NCBI GenBank assembly: GCA_023512835.1
Contig: CM042092.1
Span: 40,566,258-40,630,257 of the forward strand
DNA: 64,000 bases
Direction: 5' to 3'
DNA from: Taxillus chinensis
Taxonomy: Eukaryota > Streptophyta > Magnoliopsida > Santalales > Loranthaceae
In this document: positions 10,939-21,949 of the stretch, one piece after another
How positions within the stretch are numbered: position 1 is the first letter of the stretch
Layout: the number at the start of each line of letters is the position of its first letter
The notes under the pieces: model-generated
The model's database searches: none
The model's input: the letters and a program-made list of their open reading frames with translations, nothing else
What the model was told of the DNA's origin: nothing
Position numbers and translations under genes: made by a program

Positions 10939-11864
10939 TTGTGGCACAAGAGATTCGGCCATTTAAACTTCAAGACTATGTCTAAATTGGCATCTCTTGA
11001 TTTGGTTGAGGGCTTACCCAAGCATGTTTATGAGAAAGAACACCCTTGTAAGGATTGTCAGTTGGGTAAGCAAGTTAAACATTCCTTTAAGAGTGTAGAT
11101 AAAACCTCAATCACACAACCACTTGAACTTCTGCACATGGACATATGTGGACCAATCAATGTGTCTTCGTTATCTGGTGCATGATACTTCCTTACAGTAG
11201 TATATGACTATACCAGATACACATGTGTCATGTTTCTCAGAAACAAAACTGAAACATTTGAGAATCTTGTTGAACTCTTCAATTGGGTCAATAATGTTAA
11301 GAGTCTTTCTATTAAGTGCATTCGCAGCGATCATGGCAAGGAATTTGAATTTTCTCGATATGTTAGAGTTTTGTACCGAACATGGTATCCAAGATAATTT
11401 CTTAGCACCAAGAACTCCACAACAAAATGGAGTGGCCGAAAGAAAGAATCGGACATTAGTTGAAGAAGCTAGAACCATGTTGACAGGAGCTCGTTCCCAA
11501 AATCCCCATGGGTCAAGCTGTTCCCCTCGCTTGTTATGTACAAAACGGAACTCTAATTAACAAACGAGCCATGAAAACACCCTATGAGTTATGGAAGGGA
11601 AGGAGACCAAACATTGGTCACCTACAAATCTTTGGGTGTACTTGCTACATTCTAAACAATGGCAAGGATTACTTGAATAAGTTTGATGCCAAATCAGATG
11701 ATGGATATCTCGCTGGATATTCCATGTCTAGCAAGGCTTATCGTGTGTTTAATAGAAGGACTAAAGTTGTTGAAGAGTCTATTCATGTTTCTTTTGATGA
11801 GACTAACCATGGAATGCAGAAAGGAGATCAAAATGTAATGAAGTGCAGGACACTATCATTGTAG
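10939..11864 (+). pseudogene. integrase, copia A
   Basis: The N-terminal zinc region is at 10939-11184: WHKRFGHLNFKTMSKLASLD, then CKDCQLGKQ (His-His-Cys-Cys). The core shows LHMDICGP (first Asp, about 11130), IRSDHGKEF (second Asp, about 11320) and TPQQNGVAERKNRTL (Glu, about 11410). The second Asp lies in a different frame from the first. The C-terminal half continues at 11508-11864 with INKRAMKTPYELWKGRRPN and DDGYLAGYS. A TGA at 11182 and frameshifts near 11480-11510 break the gene. From about 11865 to 12050 the sequence is linker. The region from about 11860 rightwards is duplicated in inverted form in B. Confidence 0.87.
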
Positions 11865-12049
11865 AAGACCAAGACACGAGATAACCCAACTACAACAGAA
11901 CCAAAGGAAGATGCACCGAACCTGATGAACAAAGAGCTGAACCAGTTGCTGCGGAACCAAGTCAAAAATCAGCAGAAAATCATGACCTTTACACTCAACC
12001 TGTTCAGTCTCTGCCACTTTCACTAGCCCAAGAACCTGACATTGAGCCA

Positions 12050-12920
12050 TTGGGCATTCATCATGAAGAAAGAGAAAACCTTCCAAAGGCAAGGAGAAGG
12101 TTAAAGGACCACCCTTCTGAACTGATAATAGGAGATCCTGCTGCACGAGTTAAAACAAGGGCTGCCACACTCCATGAAAATCTTTATATGTGTTTCCTAT
12201 CACAAGTGGAGCCAAAATCAGTTGATGATGCGATTAAGGATCACTATTGGATTGACGCGATGCAAGAAGAATTAAATCGGTTCAAAAGACAGAAAGTATC
12301 GAGTTGGTCAACAGGCCCGGATCATAGCAAGTCATTGGTGTGAAATGGATTTTCAGAAACAAACTTGTTGCTAATGGTGTTGTAATCAGAAACAAGGCCA
12401 GACTGGTTGCAAAAGGATACAAACAAGAAGAAGGAATCGACTATGATGAAACCTTTGCACCAGTTGCTAGACTCGAGGCCATTCGTATGTTCTTAGCATA
12501 TGCAACATACAAGGACTTCAAAGTTTATTAGATGGATGTCAAGAGTGCCTTCTTGAATGGAGACCTCCAAGAAGAAGTCTATGTTGAACAACCACCGAAT
12601 TTCAAGAGCCAAACTAAGAGCACAAGGTATACAAACTGAAGAAGGCTTTATATGGACTAAAACAAGCTCCCAGAGCATGGTATGAAACATTGTCAGAGTT
12701 TCTGCTCAAGAACAAGTTCAGAAAAGGCAAAATTGACCCCACACTGTTTCTCAAGGAAGGAAAAGGATCACCCTTGATAGTCCAAATTTATGTGGATGAC
12801 ATCAACTTCGGATCAAGGGACAAAAAGCAATGTGAAGACTTCTTCCATCTAATAAAAAGTGAATATGAGATGAGTATGATGGGAGAACTCTCATTCTTCC
12901 TTGGATTGGAGGTCAAGTAG
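12050..12920 (+). pseudogene. reverse transcriptase, copia A
   Basis: A linker (ARRRLKDHPSELIIGDPAAR) leads into RT. The core shows [78 protein letters not shown] and the catalytic YVDD at 12789-12800. A TAG at 12531 sits where copia RT normally has Gln ([11 protein letters not shown]). Frameshifts occur near 12335 and 12600, and another TAG is at 12918-12920. All catalytic words survive, so decay is recent or mild compared with gag. Frames 12340-12531 and 12690-12920 are the longest intact pieces. Confidence 0.9.
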
Positions 12921-13736
12921 TTGGAGGATGGGATTTTTATCAGTCAAACCAAATACACTAAGGAGATACTGAAGAAGTTTAAGATGACTGATGTGTCTCA
13001 CATGAAAACTCCCATTCCTACAAACGCCAAACTAGATATGAATGAAGCAAGCAAGGAAGTGGATATCTCAGAATACAGAAGCATGATTGGATCCTTGTTG
13101 TACCTCACAGCAAGCAGACCTGACATAATGTTTGCAACATGCATCTGTGCCAGATACCAATCTAATCCAAAGGAATCCCACTTGTCTCATGTCAAGAGGA
13201 TTATGCGATATCTGAAGGGAACTAAAAATTTGGGACTATGGTATCCAAGAGAGTCTGATTTCAAGCTGAGAGGATATTCATATGCAGACTTTGCCGGCTG
13301 TAGGATTGATAGGAAGAGCACAAGTGGAACATGCCAACTTCTTGGCAATAGACTTGTATCCTGGTTTAGCAAGAAATAGAATTCAGTTTCAACCTCCACA
13401 GCTAAAGTTGAATATATTGCTGCAGGAAGCTACTGTGCTCAGTTGCTTTGGATGGCTAGTCAACTTTCAGACTATGGGTTTAACCTCAAGACTGTGCCTC
13501 TGTACTGTGACATTACAACCGCCATTGCAATCTCCAACAATCTTGTTATACATCCCAAAACCAAGCACATTGAAGTCAGACATCACTTTATACGTGATCA
13601 TGTGCTGAAGAAAGACATTTCCCTGGAGTATATATCCACTAATGACCAGCTTGCCGACATATTCACCAAACCACTACAAGAAGCCAAGTTCAATGAACTT
13701 CTGACAAAACTTGGCATGTTAGATTTAAATTCATAA
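12921..13736 (+). pseudogene. RT tail and RNase H, copia A
   Basis: Positions 12921-13379 read through FISQTKYTKEILKKFKM, IGSLLYLTASRPDIMFA and LRGYSYADFAGCRIDRKSTS. The first catalytic Asp of RNase H is the one in YADFAG. A TAG at 13377 replaces the usual Gln after FSKK. The domain resumes with STAKVEYIAA at about 13388-13420 (catalytic Glu). It ends at 13443-13736 with the IAISNN and HPKTKHIEVRHHFIRDH segments, LADIFTKPL and the stop TAA at 13734. Homologous ends are in B (50600-50914) and C (58340-58528). Confidence 0.9.
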
Positions 13737-15390
13737 GTCTCACAAAGATGTCTTGTGTTTCATTTCAACCTAATTACCTGTGCATGAACATAAGTATGAC
13801 ACTGTGAATGACTATTTATGTCTCTATGAAAATTAGTAGTGACTAAGTGTGATTCATGCATGTCTACTACGGGAAATAGAGAAATCACATGAATGAAACT
13901 TGCCACCTCGAACCTGGTTCAAGTCTTTTGTGCAACCTGTCATGAATCCTCAAGTCTTGAGTGAAATGAGTGCAATTTCCTTTATGTTTAAATTAAATGA
14001 TATTCCTATTACTTATCATTTTCATTCTGAGCGAATATCACCCGTGTGGCATTGCATTCATTAACTAGCAGGAACTATTGTATCTCATGGTACTGTTGGC
14101 TTGCACGGAAAGGATCCGCAATGATTTAATGCTCAAAGGATGACTGAGATTGTAGTATTTGAGAATCATAAAATGCCTATTACTTAAAAAGAGCCACCGC
14201 CTTTCACTAGAAAAAGGCAAAAGGAAAAAGGCAAAATGATAATAGACAATAACTTGACTGCCTATCTTAGGGGGAGTCCTCACTATTCCCCTTGATTGTG
14301 TCTCTATTAGAGTAATAGTTGGAGATCAAATTGTATGATCTCGTGATTCAAAAAGATACTGTGTTGAGCTTTGTCCATGTAAAAAGGCTCGTGAATTAGC
14401 ACTAAAAATTGATGCTCGACAAAAGAAAAGAGACAACTCACACAGACAACCTGCATGATCAAACTCCAAACTCTACCTATACTGTGTTGTAAATTAGACA
14501 ATGATAGAGTCTGTGTTCTGATTCTTAATAGGGTCATCATGTTTCTCAAGTCATCTATGCTGAACTGAAAATCATTGTTGGCTCGGGGTTGTGGTAAGAT
14601 TCGGTTGACCATGAGTATACCAAACAGTGTAATTCTAGTTCCTGAATCATACTCACAAGCTGATCCGAGAGTGAGAGGGCGAGGCCTTCACCGAGTGAGT
14701 TTTGCTAATATGTGAGATGAGTGTTGATGTCATGACTGAGTTGTTGCATTTGATAAACCATGGTTTCCTGGATGCTATGTTAACATAGTGATCATTTTTC
14801 GGCACAAGATGTAGTGTGATAAAGTACTTAGTCACTTCTAAGGTAAATGGAAAGGTAAACAAGAGGACGCACGGCCATACATGTAAACCAGGTATTACGG
14901 TTGAAAGAAATCAAGTTTTGGGCACGTAATTTCAATTCCACTCACAACACTGTTCATCATGCATAATATTATGTGAATTATGCATCACATGTGTGTTGTT
15001 AAGTGTTGAAAAAGTCCAGGAGAAATCCACTGTCGCTGAATCCGTACTCGACCTTGAAGCAAACTACATTAAAGAACTGCTGTCTCGAAGCTGCTGCTTG
15101 AAGCCTCGAAAGTCGAAGCCTTGAATCATCCTAAACGCAACTTCGAGAGTCGCAGTCCAAAGGGTCGAAGCGAGACGGATTCGGTTTCCTGATTACTCAA
15201 GCATCGCAGACACGTCATCACGTCACCTTGCACTTAAAATCCAAATCATACTGACTTAAGGAGTGACGTGGACTTATTGCTTGAGTACTCCAACGGGTGG
15301 ATCTGGAAGATGAAGAGACGGGTCAGAGAAAAGGACGCGGACCTTAAGACTAACCGACAAACTGTGTGACTTCTATGGTACGCTTCTCAC
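13737..15390 (+). other. post-pol non-coding region, copia A
   Basis: About 1.65 kb without a convincing frame separates pol from the third ORF. A polypurine-like run, TTAGGGGGAGTCC, is at 14268-14280. Between 15050 and 15180 there are several CGAAG/TCGAAG words like those in the LTR. Its inverted counterpart in B is at 16175-16922 and 21341-21949, at about 90 percent identity by eye. Confidence 0.75.
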
Positions 15391-15611
15391 CTCATATATA
15401 AGTCACTGATAGAGACGGAGCCCAGAGGTACGTTGTTCATTTTCACACTCAAACCCTAACCCTAAGCGCTCCTTCTCTCTCTCTCTGTCTCTTCAATTCT
15501 TGTTCTTTCTCTCTTTCTCTCTCTCCTCTGACCACCTTCGAACCTTACAATCTCTCTCTACGAGTGCCTCTTTCTCTTTCTATAACCTCTATCGCAGGTC
15601 CAAGCTCATCA
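15391..15611 (+). promoter_or_regulatory. putative internal promoter of the third ORF, copia A
   Basis: A TATATAAG box at 15395-15402 is followed by a telo-box-like AAACCCTAACCCTAA (15451-15465) and a long CT-rich leader (15470-15545) before the ATG at 15612. TATA, telo-box and pyrimidine-rich leader together form a standard plant promoter and 5' leader. The same layout is upstream of the third ORFs of B and C. No transcript evidence is available here. Confidence 0.6.
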
Positions 15612-15953
15612 ATGGCCGACAAACTACACAACATCGTCCCGAGGTTTATCATCGATTGGGAAGCAATCGGCGACGCAAAGGTCAGCTGGCTGGGCGAGTT
15701 CAGAAATCGCCTCGATCAATCTGGGATTGAATCTGTCTGTTCGGCGATGCAAGACGTGCTGGTAGAAGACGTCTCGGAATTTTACGAGACCTTGGCAATT
15801 ATTGGAGACGACATTGTGGGAACAATACAAGGAGTGAAGACTCGAGTCTCATCCGAAACACTTCACAATGCATTACCACTCCCTAAAGGTAACTTTGATC
15901 CCTTACCTAGTCTCTTCCCAATCGATGATAAACCTCGGGACGATGTCGTGTAG
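15612..15953 (+). pseudogene. third (env-position) ORF, copia A, truncated and fused
   Basis: The frame starts at the ATG at 15612 (MADKLHNIVPRFIIDWEAI). It continues for about 100 codons with WLGEFRNRL, VEDVSEFYETL, IQGVKTRVS and LHNALPLPKG. The pattern 'FY ... I-G ... P/S ... I/L ... LP' is that of the putative plant transposon protein domain often found in extra ORFs of plant retroelements. The ORF in C (56217-56645) aligns well over this stretch (HLVDW, WLDEVRSLL, FYEHF). From 15914 the bases are antisense to copy B's start, so the last 13 codons and the stop are junk from the inverted join. No signal peptide or membrane segment is visible, so 'env' refers to position only. Confidence 0.65.
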
Positions 15954-15965
15954 ATCGTCAGCCAT
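15914..15965 (-). pseudogene. third ORF of copia B, first 17 codons only
   Basis: Reading leftwards from the ATG at 15965, the frame begins MADDLHDIVPRFIIDWE. This differs from the A copy at a few residues (Lys to Asp, Asn to Asp). It is homologous up to 15914, then enters the A-derived spacer and stops after three more codons. The rest of the ORF and the 3' LTR of B are lost at the tail-to-tail join. Confidence 0.75.
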
Positions 15966-16059
15966 TGATGAGCTTGGACATGCCATAGAGGTTATAGAAA
16001 GAGAAAGAGACACTCGTAGAGAGAGATTGTAAGGTTCGAAGGTGGTCAGAGGAGAGAGA

Positions 16060-16175
16060 AAGAAAAAGAATTGAAAAGAGAGAGAGAGAGAAGGAGCGCT
16101 TAGGGTTAGGATTCGAGTGTGAAAACAAACAACATACCTCTAGGCTTCGTCTCTATCAGTGACTTATATATGAGG
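16060..16175 (-). promoter_or_regulatory. putative internal promoter of third ORF, copia B
   Basis: This is the mirror of the A promoter: TATA box (TATATAAG on the minus strand, about 16163-16170), CCTAACCCTAAG telo-box-like bases at about 16100-16111, and a CT-rich leader down to the ATG at 15965. Confidence 0.55.
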
Positions 16176-16917
16176 TGAAAAGCGTACAGTAGAAGTCACA
16201 CAATTTGTCGGTTAGTCTTCAGGTCCACGTCCTTTTCTCTGACCCGTCTCTTCATCTTCCGGATCCACTCGTTGGAGTACTCAAGCAATAAGTCCACGTC
16301 ACTCCTTAAGTCGGTATGTTTTGGATTTTAAGTGCACAGTGACGTGCTAACGTGTCCGTGATGCTTGAGTAATGAGGAAACTGAATCTGTCTCGCTTCGA
16401 CCCTTTGGATTGCGACTCTACGAGCTGCGTTTAGGATGCTTCAAGGCTTCGACCTTCGAGGCTTCAAAGTAGCAGTCTTCGAGACAGCGCTTCTTTGATG
16501 TAGTTTGCTTCAAGGTCGAGTACGGATTCAGCGACAGGTGGATTTCTCTGGACTTTTTCAACACTTAACAACACACATGTGATGCATAATTCACATAATA
16601 TTATGCATGATGAACAGTGTTGTGAGTGGAATTGAAATTACGTGCCCAAAACTTGATTTCTTTCAACCGTAATACCTGGTTTACATGTATAGCCGCCGCA
16701 TCACTACCATTTACCTTTTCATTTACCTTAGAAATGACTAAGTACTTCATCACACTACATCTTGTACTAGAAAATGATCATCATGTTAACATAGCATCCA
16801 AGTAAACCATGGTTTATCAAATGCAACAACCCAATGATAACATCAATAGTCATCTCACATATTAGCAAAACTCACTCAGTGAAGGCCTCACCCTCTCACT
16901 CTCGGATCAGCATGTGA
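16176..16917 (-). other. post-pol region of copia B, proximal piece
   Basis: This is non-coding and the reverse complement of about 14650-15390 in copia A, with scattered substitutions. It includes the TCGAAG-rich words at 16390-16480. It ends at the TSD GTATG of the solo LTR. Confidence 0.8.
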
Positions 16918-17179
16918 GTATGTGTCACGCCCGGACTTCCAATCCGAGGAGATCGGAACGTGACCTTCCCTTTACCCGAGTTTGGATAAAGGGGGTAGAA
17001 TAAACATGCCCATATAGGATACCGGACACTTCACATTTTATATTCAGAGACAAAATCAAATATTTATTAAGTTCAAACATTATAAACGTGTCCAAACATG
17101 CTTTTATTACATCAAACTCCTCATTTCAATATCTCCCTACCGGGGTTACAAAGCTCACACAAAAATAACAAAACTCAAA

Positions 17180-19398
17180 TGTCACGCCCCGAATTCCAAG
17201 AGACCCAGAACTAAGAATGTGACTTCCCCATGCCCGCACCCGGAGGCTCAAGGGGTTGGTGACTAGCACCAATACGGACTACATAGTGGGTGTTGTCCAA
17301 GATATACCTGTACATTCGTACAACAGGGGTATTCATGTACATTCCAACATGCTATGGAGCTAAGGAAAAAAATAATAATAATTTATTAATGATATAATCA
17401 TGTTAAAATTCCAATACAACTTTCATGGACCCTCATCCGGATATTCAAATAATAAAACCAATTATGTTATACAAAATCCATAAACCAAGTTATACAAAAT
17501 GTGAAATGAATAGCAATCAACTTTGGACCAGCCTCTAGCGAATGGGTCGATACCTAAAACATGTCAATAAAGTAGGGGTGAGCACAAGTGCCCAGGTAGG
17601 TGATCTCCATCTCCTCACTATCCTATAACATGAAATCCTAAATCTACATGATCAGTTTATGCTTGTGTCAGTGCAGTGTCCTATTCTATCACAATAAGCT
17701 CACATTCAATCACAAATATAACATCACACCCATTACATTTCATCCATCAAAGGTTTGCACCGGCAATCCAACCATTCACAGGATCCTCGCTACCAACTCC
17801 AAGAATCCAGTTACTACCAGATAGACATATGTGGGACCTGTGGTGTCCTTAATGACAACCAGCCACATATGGGACCTGGGTTAACCAGCCACATAGGGGA
17901 CCTGCGGCCTCTTGCCAGCCCTATGTGGGACCCGCGGTTAACCAAACCAACTCCACCACCAACTCCACACATATAATCAATAAATATAAATTCCAAATAA
18001 TCAGGATTCTACATTACAACATTATCGAATATTCAAATTGCTAAACCAATAATAACGTGCCACGAATAACAATTATATCGTCAAACTGATAATAACAATC
18101 CAACAATATTTATTTAACTAAACTAACCAATTCAAGCCCAGATAATATTTATAACATTTAGCAACGTCAAGCTCATACATTATTATTTAATTAAACTATC
18201 TCAATCAAGCCCAATTAATATTTAAATTATCAACTATCCTTATTAAGCCCAAGTAATATCTATTTATTTAGTTTTTTTATTAAAGGATGTTAATTTAATA
18301 ATATTATACTACAAATAACATTCCAATGTCGATCAATAATAACAAGCCCAAGAGTATTTAACAGCCGGACATTATTAAACACAATAATATTTTTAAAACA
18401 TTAAACTATTAACATCAAGCCATAGGAATTAATTATTTTTTAACTATTAGGACATTAAAATGTAAAATAGGTCTCAAATTAATTCCGCCAAATCAAACCA
18501 TGATAGAATAGTCCTAAAAGGGCTAGAAGGAACAAGAAACTAGGCCGGTCAACCAAACTCGCCAGGCCCGCTAGGGCTGGCTCGTCACATGGGGTCGACA
18601 CTGGGTTACCGCCCCCACCCTATCATGCTCATGCGGCAAGGTCAACTCCCCTGCCGTAGACCAGGCTGTCAACATAGCCTGGGAGATTAAGTCCCGCGAG
18701 ACACCAGGCCGTAAGCATGGTGTCCTAAAACCATGATAATGTAATATGGGTTAAAGGGAAACATGGGATATTTTAAAAAAATAGAAAAAGAAAGGAGGTT
18801 CAGGCCTACGAATTCACAAAAAGAGTCAAGAGATAGAGGGTGAGAATTGACCAAACATATATATGTATATTTAACCAAACATATACATGTATCGGAAAAT
18901 ATATGTATATCTACCCATATAAATTATCAAAAAAAAAGTTGTATTTCTCCCTAACAGTCCGTGTTCGTGCAATAGGATAACGAGGGAACAAGAACCACCT
19001 ACCTCTTGCCTTCCGAAGGGATTAAGCTCGCAAGAACGAGTCTAGAATCGGCGAAGAATGACGAAGAACGCAAAGAATACTATGAACTCTCCTCCGACGG
19101 CTAGGGTTTCTCAAAACAAAATTATAATGAATGATAAAAACCTTCAAACCCTATTTTTAATTAAAATTCGTCCTCCTTTTTAATAATTTCCAAAAAGCCC
19201 TCATAAATTCTATTTTTCATTTATTAACCCTCAATTTAACTCCCAAAATTTATTAAATAACCCCCTGGAGGCTTCCGGACCTCAAATTAGGCCCAAATAT
19301 TGTCAAAACGATCGTATTAATGGCTACATTCTTAAAATAACATTCTTAACATCAAATATATATTATAAGTTATGCTAACACATATACAGATCTTTACA
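17180..19398 (-). repeat. nested LTR of a second Tekay-like family
   Basis: It starts TGTCACGCCCCGAATTCC and ends ATCTTTACA (2219 bp, minus orientation). The preceding bases are TCAAA; another TCAAA occurs at 19443-19447 but not at the LTR end, so the TSD is unclear. It holds an imperfect repeat of the words CCACATATGGGACCTG and ACCCGCGGTTAACC at 17825-17945. A broad AT-rich segment spans about 17960-18480. It is interrupted by nothing I can recognise. Confidence 0.7.
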
Positions 19399-19720
19399 TC
19401 CTCCCCACCTTAGAACTTTTCGTCCTCGAAAAGCCAATTGAATCAAATGTCACAACTATCCTCATAAGACGTCATAGACCTCAATATCCAACCAAGCCCA
19501 CACCCACGTGAATATAATTATTGACACCTATTCCGACACACCCAAATCATCCTACAAATTTATTAACCCACAAGCGCCGGGCTGATACAATATCTACCAT
19601 AGATCGAAACTAGCATGTGTTCTTAATCAATAACTAAGCACATGAATATAATTATGAGAACAAGATACAACAAACAAAATAACATAAAACAAACACACAT
19701 GACACGATATCGGAAATATC
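19399..19720 (-). other. 3' internal remnant of the nested element
   Basis: Directly after the LTR end come TCCTCCCCACCTTAG (a polypurine tract on the minus strand) and TTTTCGTCCTCGAAAAG, the same words as in the 3' untranslated region of elements 1 and D. No frame is visible. The right boundary, where the host solo LTR resumes, is approximate (about 19720). Confidence 0.6.
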
Positions 19721-20007
19721 CTTACATCAAATAACAATAAGCAAAGCCACCAAACAGAACCGCCTTCCACTTGGGTGTTTCCGCCTAACACCTGTAGGCC
19801 CCTATAGAAAAACCAAACATAGTAGGAGGGGTGAGTAACCACACTCAGTAGGGATCATGTCTCCCCAACCCATCCCATGTTCCTAGCATCTACATGCCAT
19901 GTGTACAAGTGCAGTGTCATGATACAATTATTTCAACAGATATATTAACAAGCCATATCAAGCAAATACATCATTTCCATGACCACACAAGCTAGCACTG
20001 AACAGTC

Positions 20008-20255
20008 CCAGGCTTCCATAGCCACCTGGGTTCGAAGAGAAGTCCCGGGCTTCCACAACCACCGGGTTCCAAGAACGATCCCGGGCTTCCACAGCCACCG
20101 GGTTTCACAAACATCCCGGGCTTCCACAGCCACCGGGTTTCACAAACATCTCGGGCTTCCACGGTCACCGGGTTTTACAAAACGGTCCCGGGCTTCCACG
20201 ACCACCGGGTTTCACAAAACAGTCCCAGGCTTCAACGACCACCGGGTTCCATAAA
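20008..20255 (-). repeat. GC-rich minisatellite in the solo LTR
   Basis: There are six to seven units of about 36-40 bp, each with CCCGGGCTTCCAC and CACCGGGTTTCACAAA words. It lies between the conserved LTR boxes GGTTGGGGAGAC-type (left) and the CCTATATGAA hairpin (right, about 20525-20555). In other Tekay-type LTRs the same place holds minisatellites of different sequence. Confidence 0.85.
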
Positions 20256-20745
20256 ACATAGTACACATAGCCACTCAGGCATAAAACCAAACACTTAATA
20301 GACACACATTCACCAATGCACAAACCCAAACACTTAGGCATAAAACCAAACGTTTAGCATGCACATCTTTACAAACTCACCAATCTAACCATACAGGCAC
20401 ATTACCAAACACGTATTAGGCATATTCACATAGGCATATTCACACAGGCATTTTATCGAACATTTAACATGCACCGACCACCCAACGTCGAATCACACCA
20501 AAACGCCATTGAAGGCCAACATTCATATAGGAGGTCACACCTATATGAATTTACATATAAATAATATAACAACAATAACAATACCCAATAGTTCATTCAC
20601 CATGGGGTTAAACCCCGGATAAGGTACAAGGAGACTGAACCCCTACCTTAAAGCAGATCCTCCTTGCTCCCGCACTAGACGCTATCCTCCCCACGCAAGA
20701 CGCTTCGGCAGCAACTAGCAGCTCCCCTTCCTTCTCTCTCTCTCT

Positions 20746-20787
<42 letters not shown>

Positions 20788-20844
20788 GCGGCCGCAAAGA
20801 AATCAAGAAGGACCCTAAACCTAAAACAAGGAGTCTTCACCTCT

Positions 20845-21170
20845 TTATATAGACAACTCAAACCCCAAAATGACGTAGTTTTGATTAAATGAATCCCAGC
20901 ATCAAAACGGCGTAGTTTTGATGATAGACTACAACCTTTTTGCAACCACACAGAACAAAGCACTCATAATTTCACCATGGTCCTTTAGCAAAAGAGGATC
21001 AGAACAACAAAACAAAGGTAATGGAGGCTGCACGTGAGAAAGCATTCTCATGTGCATTCTCACCGGACACCTCCAAATGCTCTAGAATTTCACCACAAGC
21101 CTTGGAACAACATCAGGAAGGCTCCCATGCAAAAATCTCACTGCACGTGAAAAGCATTCTCACGTGCATT
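20845..21170 (-). promoter_or_regulatory. U3 promoter module of the solo LTR
   Basis: On the minus strand the order is: two G-box inverted repeats (21143-21167 and 21030-21055, CACGTGA arms), two copies of the CAAAACNACGTNGTTTTG-type near-palindrome (about 20870-20925), and a TATATAAAG box (20844-20852). A long CT/GA microsatellite (20737-20786) lies in the leader. The whole module recurs in the other gypsy LTRs. Confidence 0.65.
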
Positions 21171-21345
21171 CTCATGTGCACTCCCAATTGGGCTCAAACT
21201 TTGCCTCTTGCTTGCTTATCAACATACAAGATGATTAAGCCAAAGTGTGTGGAAAGAAAACTCCCTAAAACCCAACAATTTCCACCCAAAACGGCAAAAC
21301 TGTGACTAACTCCTCACATCCCAGAATACGGGTCATTATAGTATG

Positions 21346-21944
21346 ATTCAGGAACTAGAATTACACTATTTGGTATACTCATGGTCAACCGAATCTTACC
21401 ACAACCCTGAGCCAACAATGATTTTCAGTTCAGCATAGATGACTTGAGAGACAAGATGGCCCTATTGAGAATCAGAACACACACTCTATCATTGTCTAAT
21501 TTACAACATAGTATAGGTAGAGTTTGGAGTTTGATCATGCGAGTTGTCTGTGTGAGTTGTCTCTTTTATGTTATAGAGCATCAATTTTCGGTGCTTATTC
21601 ATGAGCCTTTTTATATGGAGAGAGCTCAACACAAGTATCTTTTTGAATCACGAGATCATATAATTTGACCTCCAACTATTACTCTAAGAGAGACACAATC
21701 GAGGGGAATAGTGAGGACTCCCCTTAAGATAGGCATCAATTTATTGTCTATTCTCGTTTTGTCTTTTTCCCCTTGCCTTTTTCTAGTGAAAGGTAGTGGC
21801 TCCTTTTAAGTAATAGGCTTTTCATGATTCTCAAATACTACGTCTCGGTCATCCTTTGAGCATTAAATCATTGAGGATCCTTTCCGTGCAAGCCAACAGT
21901 ACCATGAGATACAACAGTTCCTGCTAGTTAATGAATGCAATGCC
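21346..21944 (-). other. post-pol region of copia B, middle piece
   Basis: This is the reverse complement of about 14045-14650 in copia A, including the GACTCCCCTTAAG polypurine-like run at about 21716-21728. It is non-coding. It ends in TSD ACACA (21945-21949). Confidence 0.8.
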
Positions 21945-21949
21945 ACACA

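Larger units (their letters stand above)
5994..15913 (+). mobile_element. Ty1/copia SIRE/Maximus-like element A, lacking its 3' end
   Basis: The order is 5' LTR, gag, protease, integrase, RT, RNase H, a long post-pol region and the start of a third ORF. Integrase before RT defines Ty1/copia; the long LTR and the extra ORF after pol fit the SIRE/Maximus group. Stops and frameshifts occur in most domains. The 3' part of the third ORF, the final polypurine tract and the 3' LTR are missing. After 15913 the sequence turns into the reverse complement of the same region from a second copy (B). Confidence 0.88.
16923..21340 (-). repeat. Tekay-type solo LTR in copia B, itself interrupted
   Basis: The minus-orientation LTR runs from TGTCACGCCC (16923) to GGTCATTATA (21340; usual end CATTACA). 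Flanking GTATG copies are at 16918-16922 and 21341-21345. There is no internal element sequence of its own, so it is a solo LTR. Positions 17180 to about 19720 are a second LTR plus a short internal piece. Without it the LTR is about 1.9 kb, similar to E and D. Confidence 0.87.

Noticed and set aside
15451..15465. interstitial telomere repeat AAACCCTAACCCTAA
   Set aside because: There are only two units, in a promoter-to-leader context. It fits a plant telo-box better than telomeric DNA.
19979..20254. 91-codon plus-strand frame with Ser/Arg/His repeats
   Set aside because: It is a translation of the GC-rich minisatellite in the solo LTR, and the repeat unit length keeps the frame open by chance.
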